64,000 nt of DNA, taken from the NCBI GenBank assembly GCA_041651995.1, contig JBAZID010000001.1, positions 310,001 through 374,000 on the forward strand, in the 5' to 3' direction. Below the pieces are notes generated by a model, which saw only the letters and a list, made by a program, of their open reading frames with translations, was not told where the DNA came from and searched no databases. The DNA comes from Sulfuricella sp. GTDB taxonomy: Bacteria > Pseudomonadota > Gammaproteobacteria > Burkholderiales > Sulfuricellaceae. The translations under genes and the position numbers were made by a program. Below, in pieces: positions 35,813 to 47,504 of this stretch. Position 1 is the stretch's first letter; each line of letters begins with the position of its first letter.

Positions 35813-37248
35813 TGTTGTTCCGGGGTAAGTTCGGACTCGCCCATCCAGTAGCAAAGCAGCGGCGCGGGAATGCGCAGAATTCGGGTGTTGGTATCGGGCA
35901 AGTCGGGAATCGTGCCGAAGTCGTCCAGTGACTTGGTGACCACATAGCCACGGTCGATGGACTTCTGCTGGCAAAGTTCGAGCAGGCCTTTCAGGTCGCG
36001 CAGGCCGGTGTGTTGTGCACGGTATTTCACCTCAAAGGGAATAATCTGACCGTCCACCTCGGCAACGAGATCAACTTCCCGATCTTTCTTGCCGCGCCAG
36101 TAGGTGAAACGCACGTTCTGCGAATAGTAGCGGGCGAATAAGTGCTTGAAGACCGCCGTTTCGGTTGCCACGCCCAGCGCTGCCGGATCTTCAAGGATGG
36201 CCTTGCCCTTGAGCATGACGGCCGGTGCAATGGCGGCATCGGCCAGGTAAATTTTGAAGCGCGCCCGCAGCACATCCTTACCGTACCCAAATGGCGGCAG
36301 GCGGTATATCAGGTGGGTCGCCTCCAGCAATTCGATGAAACTCTGCGCCGTCGGCCGCTTGACCTCCAGATTGGCGCAGAGATCGACCATGTCGAGCAGT
36401 CCGCCATCGTGCATGCACAGGTAGAGGAAGGTGTGCTCGAGATCCAGCACGCGGCGCACACCGAACAGTGCGGTCATGTCGCGCTTCAGCACCTTGTCGA
36501 TGATGTCCTCGCGCAGCAGGCGCTGGGCCTGGGTGATGCTCTCGACTTGCGCCGTCTGCGGAAATCCACCACGTACCAGATATTCGTGGAAATGCCCGAC
36601 ATAGGGCGCGGCAGATTCGGTGACGCGGTAGAGGTCTGGCTGTGGCCAGTCGAACAGATCGCGCAGGGACTTGAGGCGAGGCAGTGCCGGGAGTGACAGA
36701 TTCTTGATTTGTAGGTATTCGTAAAACGAGAGCGTGGTCAGCCGGATCGTGTGCCAGCGGCCGACGCCTGATTCCTGTCCGGCCTCGACAAGTGGCGTCG
36801 CCGAACCGGTAAAGGCAATCCGCCGATGCTTGGCGAAGTCCACTTGGTGTTTGACCCACGTGCCCCAATCGCGGATGAACTGGGCCTCGTCGAGGAAGAT
36901 GTATTCAGGGCCATCAACCTTGGGCTCCCGCTCGCGCCAAGCCTCCAGCACCGCCTCGATTCCGGCGAGTTTCAGGATCGGGTGGTCGAAGGTTGCATAA
37001 AGAATGTTGGCGGGCGGTACGCCTTCGCGCAACAAGGCATCAGCAGCCTGTAACATCAACGTGGTTTTGCCGATCTGACGTGCGCCAGAAAGCAGGACAG
37101 CCCGGGGGGCGGGCGGGTTGGTCGTCCACGCGTATAACTCCCGGAACGCCGCCCGCCGCCACTTGGGCAGATCGGAAATCGCCTCGTCACGCCACCAGGG
37201 ATTGAACTGGGACAGGACGGCGACAAGCTCTTCTTTAGATACTCTCAT
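35809..37248 (-). CDS. DUF4143-type AAA ATPase heading the restriction operon
   Basis: 479 residues from MRVSKEELVAV at 37248 (AGGA upstream). The P-loop is SGARQIGKTTLMLQAADALL and the Walker B region EYIFLDEAQFI. The central part is helical. The C-terminal DUF4143 region carries a PD-(D/E)xK-like pattern (DREVDLVAE...IIPFEVKYR), so a nuclease activity is possible. Proteins of this group are often lone accessory genes. Here the gene leads the operon and its stop overlaps the hsdM ATG, suggesting it belongs to the system. The DNA upstream (37249-37489) shows no recognisable gene. Confidence 0.88.
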   Translation of the reverse strand: MRVSKEELVAVLSQFNPWWRDEAISDLPKWRRAAFRELYAWTTNPPAPRAVLLSGARQIGKTTLMLQAADALLREGVPPANILYATFDHPILKLAGIEAVLEAWREREPKVDGPEYIFLDEAQFIRDWGTWVKHQVDFAKHRRIAFTGSATPLVEAGQESGVGRWHTIRLTTLSFYEYLQIKNLSLPALPRLKSLRDLFDWPQPDLYRVTESAAPYVGHFHEYLVRGGFPQTAQVESITQAQRLLREDIIDKVLKRDMTALFGVRRVLDLEHTFLYLCMHDGGLLDMVDLCANLEVKRPTAQSFIELLEATHLIYRLPPFGYGKDVLRARFKIYLADAAIAPAVMLKGKAILEDPAALGVATETAVFKHLFARYYSQNVRFTYWRGKKDREVDLVAEVDGQIIPFEVKYRAQHTGLRDLKGLLELCQQKSIDRGYVVTKSLDDFGTIPDLPDTNTRILRIPAPLLCYWMGESELTPEQQ

Positions 37249-37489
37249 GAGGTAAATCCTAACAGCGTAATGCGCGCAATGCAACTACACATTAACAAAA
37301 ATGCGCATTCAAGGATGAATTGAATATTTTCGGGCCGATTTTCCGATCGACCGGACTCGGAAATAGCTTGGCTTCCAGATTGAACAGCGCGTTCATGGTG
37401 GCGTCGTCAATCACATCACGGAGCCAACGATGAACATCAAGCAAACCGCCTTCGACATCTGCCTCGCCAGTACTGGAGCGACAGGCAGA

Positions 37490-37521
37490 AAAAAGCCCAA
37501 CCGATAAAGGTCAGGCTTTTT
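37490..37521 (-). terminator. Terminator of tRNA/rpoD transcript (likely bidirectional)
   Basis: AAAAAGCC pairs with GGCTTTTT, and an inner ACC/GGT pair sits across small bulges around a 6-nt loop. U-runs result on both strands. It lies 4 bp beyond the tRNA 3' end. Confidence 0.8.
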
Positions 37522-37525
37522 AAAG

Positions 37526-37602
37526 TGGTGGGCCCGCACGGACTTGAACCGTGGACCAAAGGATTATGAGTCCTCTGCTCTAACCAACTGAGCTACAGGC
37601 CC
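37526..37602 (-). tRNA. tRNA with CAT anticodon, probably tRNA-Ile2 (lysidine type)
   Basis: 77 nt including an encoded CCA. The acceptor stem is GGGCCTG / CGGGCCC with one G-T pair, the D arm AGCTCAGTTGGTTAGAGC, the anticodon loop CTCATAA and the T arm CACGGTTCAAGTCCGTG. A CAT anticodon means Met or, after lysidine modification, Ile(AUA). The TTTGGTC variable region and TTCAAGTCC T-loop resemble E. coli ileX/ileY more than metT, so Ile2 is preferred but not certain. It starts 8 nt after the rpoD stop and its 3' end faces the defence island. Confidence 0.93.
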
Positions 37603-37610
37603 GGTAAGCT

Positions 37611-39518
<1,908 letters not shown>

Positions 39519-39579
39519 ACCTAGTCCCGAAAAAGCGTTTAACAAAACAGGGCATTATACCCTACTTCCGTATCAATTT

Positions 39580-41316
39580 TCACTCGCGGCCGCGCTGCAA
39601 TAATTGCAGCAGTCGCGCTTTCTGTGTTTCATTCAGACCCTGATCGCGTGCCAAAGCTTTTAATGCCTCGAGTTCCTTTAGCTCAACCTTCTGCTTCAGT
39701 TGCGCTAGCGCACCGGAAAATTCCGCCTCGATTTCGCCTTCCGCGAAGCGGTCTTCCCATTTCATGACTTCCGCTGCGGCGTCGCGCAGCTTCATTTCAT
39801 GGGCAGAACCCCGGAAATGCTCGATAACCGGAGCCGCATCCTTTAATTGCGGGCTCTCGGCAAGAAAATCAAGCAAAGCCCGCAAAGTGGCTTCATCGCC
39901 CTCACGCTCCACCTGTTCAGGCTCCACCCCCTGAGCCAGTTGCGGCCGCACCAGCAGCAGCTGGAGCATCTGCCGCACCAGGGAAGGCGGATTTCGCTTC
40001 GCCCTCGGCAGCGCCCTGGGCGTTTGCACGGTTTTAATCTGGAACAGATCCTCAAGCTCCGCCTGGGAAATGCCCGCCAGTTCCGCCAAGCGCTTGCGCA
40101 GCATCAGGCTCAAGGCTGGCGCGGCGACCTGCGAGAGCAGCGGACGGGCCTGTTGCAGCAAATGAGCGCGGCCTTCCTGGGTCTGCATGTCTACTTGCGC
40201 CGTCAACTCGCGCAGCAGGAACTGCGACAAAGGCAGCGCCTCGCCCAGCATGGCCTCGAATGCCGCCTTGCCCGCACTGCGCACGTACGAATCCGGATCC
40301 TCGCCCTGGGGCAGGAACAGAAAGCTCAGATGCTTGCCGTCCGCCACTTGCCCGAGACTGTTTTCCAGCGCGCGCCAGGCCGCTTTTCTGCCTGCGGCGT
40401 CGCCATCGAAACAGAACACGATGCTGTCGCTCTGGCGCAGCAGCTTTTGCACATGGGTCGGCGTCGTCGCCGTACCCAGCGTCGCCACCGCATACTCGAT
40501 GCCGTTCTGCGCCAGCGCCACCACATCCATGTAGCCTTCCACCACCAGCACGCGATCGGCCTCGCGAATCGCCTTGCGCGCCTGGTAGAGGCCGTACAGT
40601 TCCTGCCCTTTTTCGAACAGCGGCGTTTCCGGGGAATTGAGGTATTTGGGCTCGCCCTGATCCAGCACGCGCCCGCCGAAACCGATCACCGCGCCGCGCG
40701 GGTTGATGATGGGGAACATGATGCGGTCGCGGAAGCGGTCGTAGCGCTTGCCGTTTTCGCCCTCGATCACCAGCCCGGCCTGCACCAGGGCCTTGGCGTC
40801 ATAATCGGGGAAAACATCCCTGAGGTTCTGCCATCCCGGCGGCGCGTAACCGATGCCAAAACGTGCCGCAACTTCTCCGGAAAGGCCGCGCCGCTTGAGA
40901 TATTCGATCGCCTTGGGAGCGCGCTTCAGCTCTTCCCGGTAATAGCTGGTAGCCTGCAGCATGACTTCCGCCAGGTCCGCGCTCTGGGCTGAGCGCTGCT
41001 TTTCGGCCACGGCCTCCTGCGGCACCGTCATGCCGGCACTGCGCGCCAGATCCTCGACTGCCTCCACGAAACCCAGCCCCTGGTATTCCATGACGAAACT
41101 GATGGCGGTGCCATGAGCGCCACAGCCAAAGCAGTGATAGAACTGCTTGGTGGGGCTAATGCTGAAGGAAGGGGTTTTTTCGCCGTGGAACGGGCAGCAG
41201 GCCATGTAGTTCGCGCCCGCCTTTTTCAGCGGCACATAGCGCTCGACCACATCCACGATATCGAGGCGGTTCAGCAGATCCTGTATGAAAGACTGAGGAA
41301 TCAAAAGCTGGCGCAA
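39580..41316 (-). CDS. dnaG: DNA primase
   Basis: 578 residues. The CHC2 zinc finger appears as CPFHGEKTPSFSISP and YHCFGCGAHGTAISF. The TOPRIM catalytic core contains VLVVEGYMDVVAL and VFCFDGDAAGRKAAW, and the C-terminal helical domain would bind DnaB. DnaG makes RNA primers at the replication fork. The start MRQLLIPQSFIQDLL is five residues longer than many homologues, so a slightly later initiation is possible. A terminator separates it from yqeY. Confidence 0.97.
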   Translation of the reverse strand: MRQLLIPQSFIQDLLNRLDIVDVVERYVPLKKAGANYMACCPFHGEKTPSFSISPTKQFYHCFGCGAHGTAISFVMEYQGLGFVEAVEDLARSAGMTVPQEAVAEKQRSAQSADLAEVMLQATSYYREELKRAPKAIEYLKRRGLSGEVAARFGIGYAPPGWQNLRDVFPDYDAKALVQAGLVIEGENGKRYDRFRDRIMFPIINPRGAVIGFGGRVLDQGEPKYLNSPETPLFEKGQELYGLYQARKAIREADRVLVVEGYMDVVALAQNGIEYAVATLGTATTPTHVQKLLRQSDSIVFCFDGDAAGRKAAWRALENSLGQVADGKHLSFLFLPQGEDPDSYVRSAGKAAFEAMLGEALPLSQFLLRELTAQVDMQTQEGRAHLLQQARPLLSQVAAPALSLMLRKRLAELAGISQAELEDLFQIKTVQTPRALPRAKRNPPSLVRQMLQLLLVRPQLAQGVEPEQVEREGDEATLRALLDFLAESPQLKDAAPVIEHFRGSAHEMKLRDAAAEVMKWEDRFAEGEIEAEFSGALAQLKQKVELKELEALKALARDQGLNETQKARLLQLLQRGRE

Positions 41317-41321
41317 ACCCT

Positions 41322-41353
41322 GAAAATGGAAAACGCCAGGAACAATCCTGGCG
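41322..41353 (-). terminator. Terminator between yqeY and dnaG
   Basis: On the minus strand CGCCAGGA pairs with TCCTGGCG around a 4-nt loop, and TTTTCCATTTTC follows. It lies between the yqeY stop and the dnaG start. This would let rpsU-yqeY be made in excess of dnaG-rpoD, as in the E. coli rpsU-dnaG-rpoD operon. Confidence 0.82.
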
Positions 41354-41388
41354 CTTTTGAATCAAGCCCTAAACCGCAAAAAGAGCAA

Positions 41389-41835
41389 TCAAGCGCCCAG
41401 TTTTGCCTTGATCAGGGCGGAGACCTGGCCCATGTCGGCCCGGCCCGCCACTTGCGGCTTCACAGCGGCCATCACCTTGCCCATGTCTTTTACGCCAGCA
41501 GCACCGGAGGCGGCAATTGCGTTCACCACCAGCTGCTCCACTTCGGCATCGGACAGGGCCTGCGGCATGTAGGCCTGAAGCACCGATACTTCAAATTTCT
41601 CGACATCCGCCAGATCGTTGCGCTTGGCGGCTTCATACTGGGAAATCGAATCGCGGCGCTGTTTGAGCATCTTCTCGATCACCGCAACCACTTGCGCATC
41701 ATCCAGCTCGATGCGCTCATCCACTTCGCGCTGCTTGATGGCGGCCTGGAGCAGACGGATAGCCGACAGACGCGGCACATCCTTGGCGCGCATCGCCGCT
41801 TTCATGTCTTCGGTGATGCGCTCTCTGAGACTCAT
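41389..41835 (-). CDS. GatB/YqeY domain protein
   Basis: 148 residues starting MSLRERITEDMKAAMRAKD, with AIKQREVDERIELDDAQVV and the C-terminal GVKDMGKVMAAVKPQVAGRA block. The domain is shared with the tRNA-binding tail of GatB, so tRNA contact is inferred. It sits between rpsU and dnaG, a placement conserved in many bacteria. The start is 18 nt after the rpsU stop. Confidence 0.94.
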   Translation of the reverse strand: MSLRERITEDMKAAMRAKDVPRLSAIRLLQAAIKQREVDERIELDDAQVVAVIEKMLKQRRDSISQYEAAKRNDLADVEKFEVSVLQAYMPQALSDAEVEQLVVNAIAASGAAGVKDMGKVMAAVKPQVAGRADMGQVSALIKAKLGA

Positions 41836-41853
41836 GAGCGGGAGAAGTCTTGC

Positions 41854-42066
41854 TTAGTACAGCTTGGTCGGCAGCATCTGGCTGCGCAGGCGCTTGTAGT
41901 GGCGCTTCACGGCAGCTGCGCCTTTGCGCTTGCGCTCGGCAGTGGGCTTCTCGTAGAACTCGCGGGCACGCAGTTCGTTGAGCAGACCGGAACGTTCGAT
42001 GGTACGGCGAAAACGGCGCAATGCGACGTCAAACGGTTCGCCTTCTTTTACGCGGACACTTGGCAT
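41854..42066 (-). CDS. rpsU: 30S ribosomal protein S21
   Basis: 70 residues, [20 protein letters not shown], ending in the basic [17 protein letters not shown] tail. The length and the arginine/lysine-rich helix are normal for S21, which helps 16S rRNA engage mRNA at initiation. It is the first gene of the minus-strand rpsU-yqeY-dnaG-rpoD block. Confidence 0.97.
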   Translation of the reverse strand: MPSVRVKEGEPFDVALRRFRRTIERSGLLNELRAREFYEKPTAERKRKGAAAVKRHYKRLRSQMLPTKLY

Positions 42067-42161
42067 ATCAGTCTTTCTCGACAGAAATTAAATGGGAAAA
42101 GCGGAGATTCTAACAGAGTGAGCCTGTTTTTCCAAACCCTGATCGCTGCTTTATACAATAA

Positions 42162-42190
42162 ACAAGGGCCGCATGATTTGCGGCCCTTGT
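42162..42190 (-). terminator. groEL terminator
   Basis: A perfect 12-bp stem ACAAGGGCCGCA / TGCGGCCCTTGT with a 5-nt loop is followed on the minus strand by TTATTGTATAAAG. It lies 33 bp after the groEL stop. Confidence 0.85.
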
Positions 42191-42222
42191 CACTTACGCT
42201 TGCTGCTGAGTCGAAACGGAAA

Positions 42223-43872
<1,650 letters not shown>

Positions 43873-43893
43873 CTAAATCTCCTGATCTTAAAT

Positions 43894-43976
43894 GTAGGGT
43901 GGGTTAGCTGCGTAGCAGCGTAACCCGCCATGTTGCGATGTGCCGGTTCACGGCCTGCGGCCTAACCCGGGCTACG
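43894..43976. repeat. GTAGGGTGGGTTAG-type repeat inside the groESL operon
   Basis: GTAGGGTGGGTTAGCTGCG at 43894 pairs with CGTAACCCGCC about 20 bp on, and a second part ends CCTAACCCGGGCTACG at 43976. It belongs to the same style of element as the larger repeat at 55729-55846. Here it lies between groES and groEL, so it is transcribed as part of the mRNA. Confidence 0.65.
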
Positions 43977-43983
43977 CGGTTAT

Positions 43984-44274
43984 TTAGCCTTCGATCACAC
44001 CCATCACGTCTTCTTCGCGCATCACCAGCAGCTCTTCGCCGTCAACCTTGACGGCCTGGCCGGAGTATTTGCCGAAAATCACCTTGTCGCCCACTTTCAG
44101 GGACAGCGCGCGCAGTGTCCCGTTATCCAGCACCTTGCCTTCGCCCACGGCCTGAACCAGACCCATGTCCGGCTTCTCTGCCGCATTGCCGGGCAGCACA
44201 ATACCGGACGAGGTTTTTTCTTCGGCTTCCAGGCGCTTGACGATCACGCGGTCATGCAAAGGACGAATTTTCAT
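43984..44274 (-). CDS. groS: Co-chaperonin GroES (10 kDa)
   Basis: 96 residues from [19 protein letters not shown]; the mobile loop is [22 protein letters not shown] lies 9 nt upstream of the ATG at 44274, and an in-frame ATG at 44334 overlaps the operator and is not used. It caps the GroEL ring. Heat-shock control is indicated by the CIRCE operator and the promoter directly upstream. Confidence 0.97.
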   Translation of the reverse strand: MKIRPLHDRVIVKRLEAEEKTSSGIVLPGNAAEKPDMGLVQAVGEGKVLDNGTLRALSLKVGDKVIFGKYSGQAVKVDGEELLVMREEDVMGVIEG

Positions 44275-44327
44275 TGCTTGAATCTCCTGTTGGTTTAACT
44301 TTTTGAAATTCCATGGCGACGGAGTTG

Positions 44328-44354
44328 TTAGCACTCACGTCTGGCGAGTGCTAA
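44328..44354. promoter_or_regulatory. CIRCE operator (HrcA site) for groESL
   Basis: A perfect consensus inverted repeat TTAGCACTC-N9-GAGTGCTAA. HrcA bound here would block transcription until heat shock removes it. It lies 54 bp before the groES start and touches the -10 box. Confidence 0.96.
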
Positions 44355-44382
44355 TAATAGGGATTGCATCTTCATATTTCAA
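44354..44382 (-). promoter_or_regulatory. groESL promoter
   Basis: On the minus strand TTGAAA, a 17-bp spacer and TATTAT form a sigma-70 promoter. The same stretch also reads CTTGAAA-N14-CCCTATTA, close to the sigma-32 heat-shock consensus. Dual control (sigma-32 plus HrcA) is therefore possible. Confidence 0.75.
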
Positions 44383-44534
44383 GGGCATTCTCATGACAAC
44401 CATGCCGTTCACCAACAAAACCACCTGATTTACCTGTCAAACCGGAAGCCATTCATAAGGTATCGTGTGGATATTTGAGAGAGTGACCGCAAACTTCATG
44501 GATAACGCGCCACAGCCGGAAATTGTTTGGCCTC

Positions 44535-44951
44535 TTACCTGCGCTCGCGCCTGCCAGCGCGATATCCTTTTCCATCAAAAGCGTAACGTGTCATGACCTG
44601 TCCATGGTTTTGGCCGGCAGCCAGCAGGCTCGGCTGCATGGTGCCGATATTTCTCAACCCACAAGACCAGCCTGGCAATTCAAATGGGTCGTTCAGGCCA
44701 TCGATCGTTCCAACCGGGTGGGCGCACTCTCCGCGCAGGACATAAATATCCCAGCGCATGGTGTCGGGATGGAGGCCGGGTTCATTACATGGCACCAACA
44801 TCACGGGCGAGCTGCACCCATCCAGATCCAGTTCCGTTACCACATGCGTCGCCACCTCCCAGCTCAACCGGCCATCGCGGCTGACGACGATGCCCTTCAC
44901 CTGCGGCAGCGGCAGGCACGGCCCGCCCAGCGGGGGGGGGTCGCGTTTCAT
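44535..44951 (-). CDS. Small protein at the end of the eCIS cargo operon, with a C9 tract
   Basis: 138 residues. Its ATG overlaps the stop of the DUF4157/M35 protein (ATGA), so it is translationally coupled. Codons 4-7 are a run of nine C (MKRDPPPL), a length prone to slippage. The product contains GIVVSRDGRLSWEVATHVVT and WSCGLRNIGTMQPSLLAAG, with no signal peptide and no family recognised. Position directly behind a candidate toxin suggests an immunity or accessory protein, but that is inference from context only. Confidence 0.6.
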   Translation of the reverse strand: MKRDPPPLGGPCLPLPQVKGIVVSRDGRLSWEVATHVVTELDLDGCSSPVMLVPCNEPGLHPDTMRWDIYVLRGECAHPVGTIDGLNDPFELPGWSCGLRNIGTMQPSLLAAGQNHGQVMTRYAFDGKGYRAGRRERR

Positions 44952-47446
44952 GGCTGGTTGCTCCAGTTGTCGCGCACGGTGTTGCGGATGAATGTGGCGT
45001 AGGCAAGGCGCAGGGCGGCATCGATCGCTGGCGTCGCCTCGATGATCATGGGCAGCAGCATCTCGACACGGGCGCGCGGCGTCGCCAGGGACAGGTACTG
45101 GTCGGTCAGGAACAGCGCCTGGCTGGGGCCACGAGCACCCGGCACCCAGCGCTGCCAGGGCACCGGCGCGATATCCTTGCGGATCTGGAGATCGCGCCCG
45201 GCGGCGGCCTCCATGATTGCCAGGCGGTTCCAGATGGCGGCCACCGTGGTCTGCTCGCGCATGGTCGGCAGGGCGCGGCGCGGGCGGCGGATGTCGAAGG
45301 CCCCGGCCAGCAGGTAGAACACCTGCTCGTAATAGGAATTGGTCCAGCCTCCGCTGCTGCGCGAGGTGTCCATGGTGTCGTAGGCATTGCTGGCATCCTG
45401 CTCCGCCCAGATCAGCCAGGACTCCAGCCAGGCCAGGCCTTCCTGCGCCCGGGTTCGCTCCGCATCGCTCATCCCCGGCGCGGTGTCGCCGCGCACTGGC
45501 GGCGCGCAACTATCCGGCAAGCCCGCCAGGCAGCGGATCAGGAACACGAAGCTGTCGGTGTTTTCCAGCGCCAGGCTCGATGGGCCGATGAAGGAAATCA
45601 GCCGGTTGGCGTCATAGGCATAGTCCACCGTATCGAGCGAGCCGTGGCCGGATTCGTGGACCAGGATCAGGGCCCGGTTCTGCGCCGGGGTCAGCCCCGC
45701 GTATTCGTCAATGGCCGGATCGAAGAACAGGTCGCAGAAGGTCTTGTTCGAAGTCGCGCCCACGCCATTGTTGTAGGCGATGGTATTGGAGCAGCCCCCA
45801 TCGCAATCCGTGCCGCGCTGGCGGCGCACGCGCACCACGCCATCGATGTGGCGCCGCCAGGTGCGCAGCTTGCCGCGCACCTGGTCACGCCGGGCAGGCG
45901 TGCCGAAAAACGTGGTCAGGGCGCTATCGCCGTCGGCGTCGCCCGGTACCAGCTTGGCGATGGCCGTGTCCATCAGACCCAGGCCGTCTGTGATGGCAGC
46001 GTTGAGCTGGGTCGTTTCCGCCGGCGTCAGGGGCGGGTTCGCCTGCACGCAATTGGTGGTGACGGTGGGCGAACAGCATACCTGCGTGGTGGGGGCGGCG
46101 CCCGGTGGCACGACCTCGACCTTGCGCCGGGTCTGGTAGATCAGCACCCGGCCGCTGGCGCCGGGCTGCGGGTCCGGAATGCGCAGCACAGCCGCGGGCG
46201 GCGTGCATACGCCGGGGTTGCCATGCCCGGCGGCGGCGAAAGCGGCATCCACGGCATTGATGCGCGCAGTCGCCAAGAGGTCGCCGAAGTCGATGCGCTC
46301 ATCCTCGCTGATGAAGCCGCGCAGGGTCAGGGTGCAGCCGCGATGGCTGCCGGTCAGGCGCTGGACCTTGGCCGTATCGGTCGCGTCGAGCGAGGACGAG
46401 CCGCGGGCAAAAAAGATGTCCTCGTCGCGCCCGCCAGTGACCTCCCCGCCGACCTGGTACTGCTCTTCCGGCACGCTTCCCGCCAGCCGCACTGGCACCG
46501 TCAGATGCGAGCGCACCTCGTCGAGGCAGCGCAGGGTGGCCTGCTCGACCACCCCGGGCTCAGGCACGGCAATCGACTCCGCGGTCTGGAAATCGATCAC
46601 CGCCTGTTCCGTCACCGGCCCGAATATCTTGTCGACACCGTCGCTATTCGGGCCGTAGCTGCCGAGATCGTAGCCGAGATCGGCCAGTGCCTGCTGGATC
46701 AGCCCGATGGCCGCCGGGCAGTCGCTCCAGCGGCGCAAGGAGTAGGTTCCATTGAACACCTGCATAATGGTGAGCTGCTGTGGAAAAAACACCGGCACGG
46801 CGCGCCCGGCGAGCACTGTCGGGTCGCACTGGCGCTGCACCTGTGGCGTGACACCCGGGCCGGCCTGCTGCACCACATGGGTGAGTTCGTGCGCCAGCAG
46901 GTGCCTGCCTTCTTCGGTCTGCGTCTGGTATTCGCCCGCGCCGAACACGATATCGCTGCCCAGGGTAAAGGCGCGCGCGCCCACCGAACGGGCCAGTCGC
47001 GCCGCCGGTTCGCCGCTATGGATGCTCACAGCCGAGAAATCGTGGCCGAAGCGGGGTTCAAAAAAACCGCGCGCCGAGGGAGGCAGTGGCATGCCACGCC
47101 CCTGCAGCCCGGCCATGTCCGCCGCGAAGCCATCCGTCACAGCGGGCAGGTCTCCGGGCATGCGCTTGGCCTGTAATTTTTTCTCGCGCAGCTCTTCCTC
47201 GCACTCGGTGCACATCCGCTGCACTTCATCCCCTGCTGCATGGATGCCGGACCCGGCCACCCCATGCATCACCTCATCGGCGACCCGGTCGGCCTCGCGT
47301 TCCAGCGGATCATGCGGCTGGCTGACGCTGAGCTTGGCCTGAATGCCGCGCAATGCCTGGCGCACCGGCGAACGCGGGGACAAGGCCGGGCTGGCCGCCA
47401 CGGCAGCTGTCGTGGCGCGGGCATTGGCAAATTGCGTGGTGTGCAT
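44948..47446 (-). CDS. DUF4157 eCIS cargo protein with peptidoglycan-binding and M35-like protease domains
   Basis: 832 residues. The N-terminal eCIS-core region (DUF4157, about residues 50-195) contains SQPHDPLEREADRVADEV, a CxxC pair (MCTECEEE), FFEPRFGHDFSAVSIHSGE and AHELTHVVQQ (His186-Glu-His190). Then come a PG_binding_1-like repeat (LIQQALADLGYDLG...FGPVTEQAVIDFQ), an OmpA/C-like segment (FARGSSSLDA...LTLRGFISEDE) and a C-terminal zinc-protease motif LVHESGHGSLDTVDYAYD (His597-Glu-His601). The last has the HExxH plus downstream D-x-x-Y layout of M35 aspzincins. No signal peptide is present, as expected for eCIS-delivered payloads. It is likely cargo that cuts target protein, with the domain assignment inferred from motifs. 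Confidence 0.82.
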   Translation of the reverse strand: MHTTQFANARATTAAVAASPALSPRSPVRQALRGIQAKLSVSQPHDPLEREADRVADEVMHGVAGSGIHAAGDEVQRMCTECEEELREKKLQAKRMPGDLPAVTDGFAADMAGLQGRGMPLPPSARGFFEPRFGHDFSAVSIHSGEPAARLARSVGARAFTLGSDIVFGAGEYQTQTEEGRHLLAHELTHVVQQAGPGVTPQVQRQCDPTVLAGRAVPVFFPQQLTIMQVFNGTYSLRRWSDCPAAIGLIQQALADLGYDLGSYGPNSDGVDKIFGPVTEQAVIDFQTAESIAVPEPGVVEQATLRCLDEVRSHLTVPVRLAGSVPEEQYQVGGEVTGGRDEDIFFARGSSSLDATDTAKVQRLTGSHRGCTLTLRGFISEDERIDFGDLLATARINAVDAAFAAAGHGNPGVCTPPAAVLRIPDPQPGASGRVLIYQTRRKVEVVPPGAAPTTQVCCSPTVTTNCVQANPPLTPAETTQLNAAITDGLGLMDTAIAKLVPGDADGDSALTTFFGTPARRDQVRGKLRTWRRHIDGVVRVRRQRGTDCDGGCSNTIAYNNGVGATSNKTFCDLFFDPAIDEYAGLTPAQNRALILVHESGHGSLDTVDYAYDANRLISFIGPSSLALENTDSFVFLIRCLAGLPDSCAPPVRGDTAPGMSDAERTRAQEGLAWLESWLIWAEQDASNAYDTMDTSRSSGGWTNSYYEQVFYLLAGAFDIRRPRRALPTMREQTTVAAIWNRLAIMEAAAGRDLQIRKDIAPVPWQRWVPGARGPSQALFLTDQYLSLATPRARVEMLLPMIIEATPAIDAALRLAYATFIRNTVRDNWSNQP

Positions 47447-47504
47447 GATTACTCCTGCTCCTCTTGCATAAGCTGGTCATGGTTCGCGCCAGTACAGGCA
47501 GCGC

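Noticed and set aside
37320..37480. Possible gene fragment between the tRNA and the DUF4143 gene
   Set aside because: Short frames are open on both strands, but none is long or recognisable enough to name. It may be a remnant of the previous junction.
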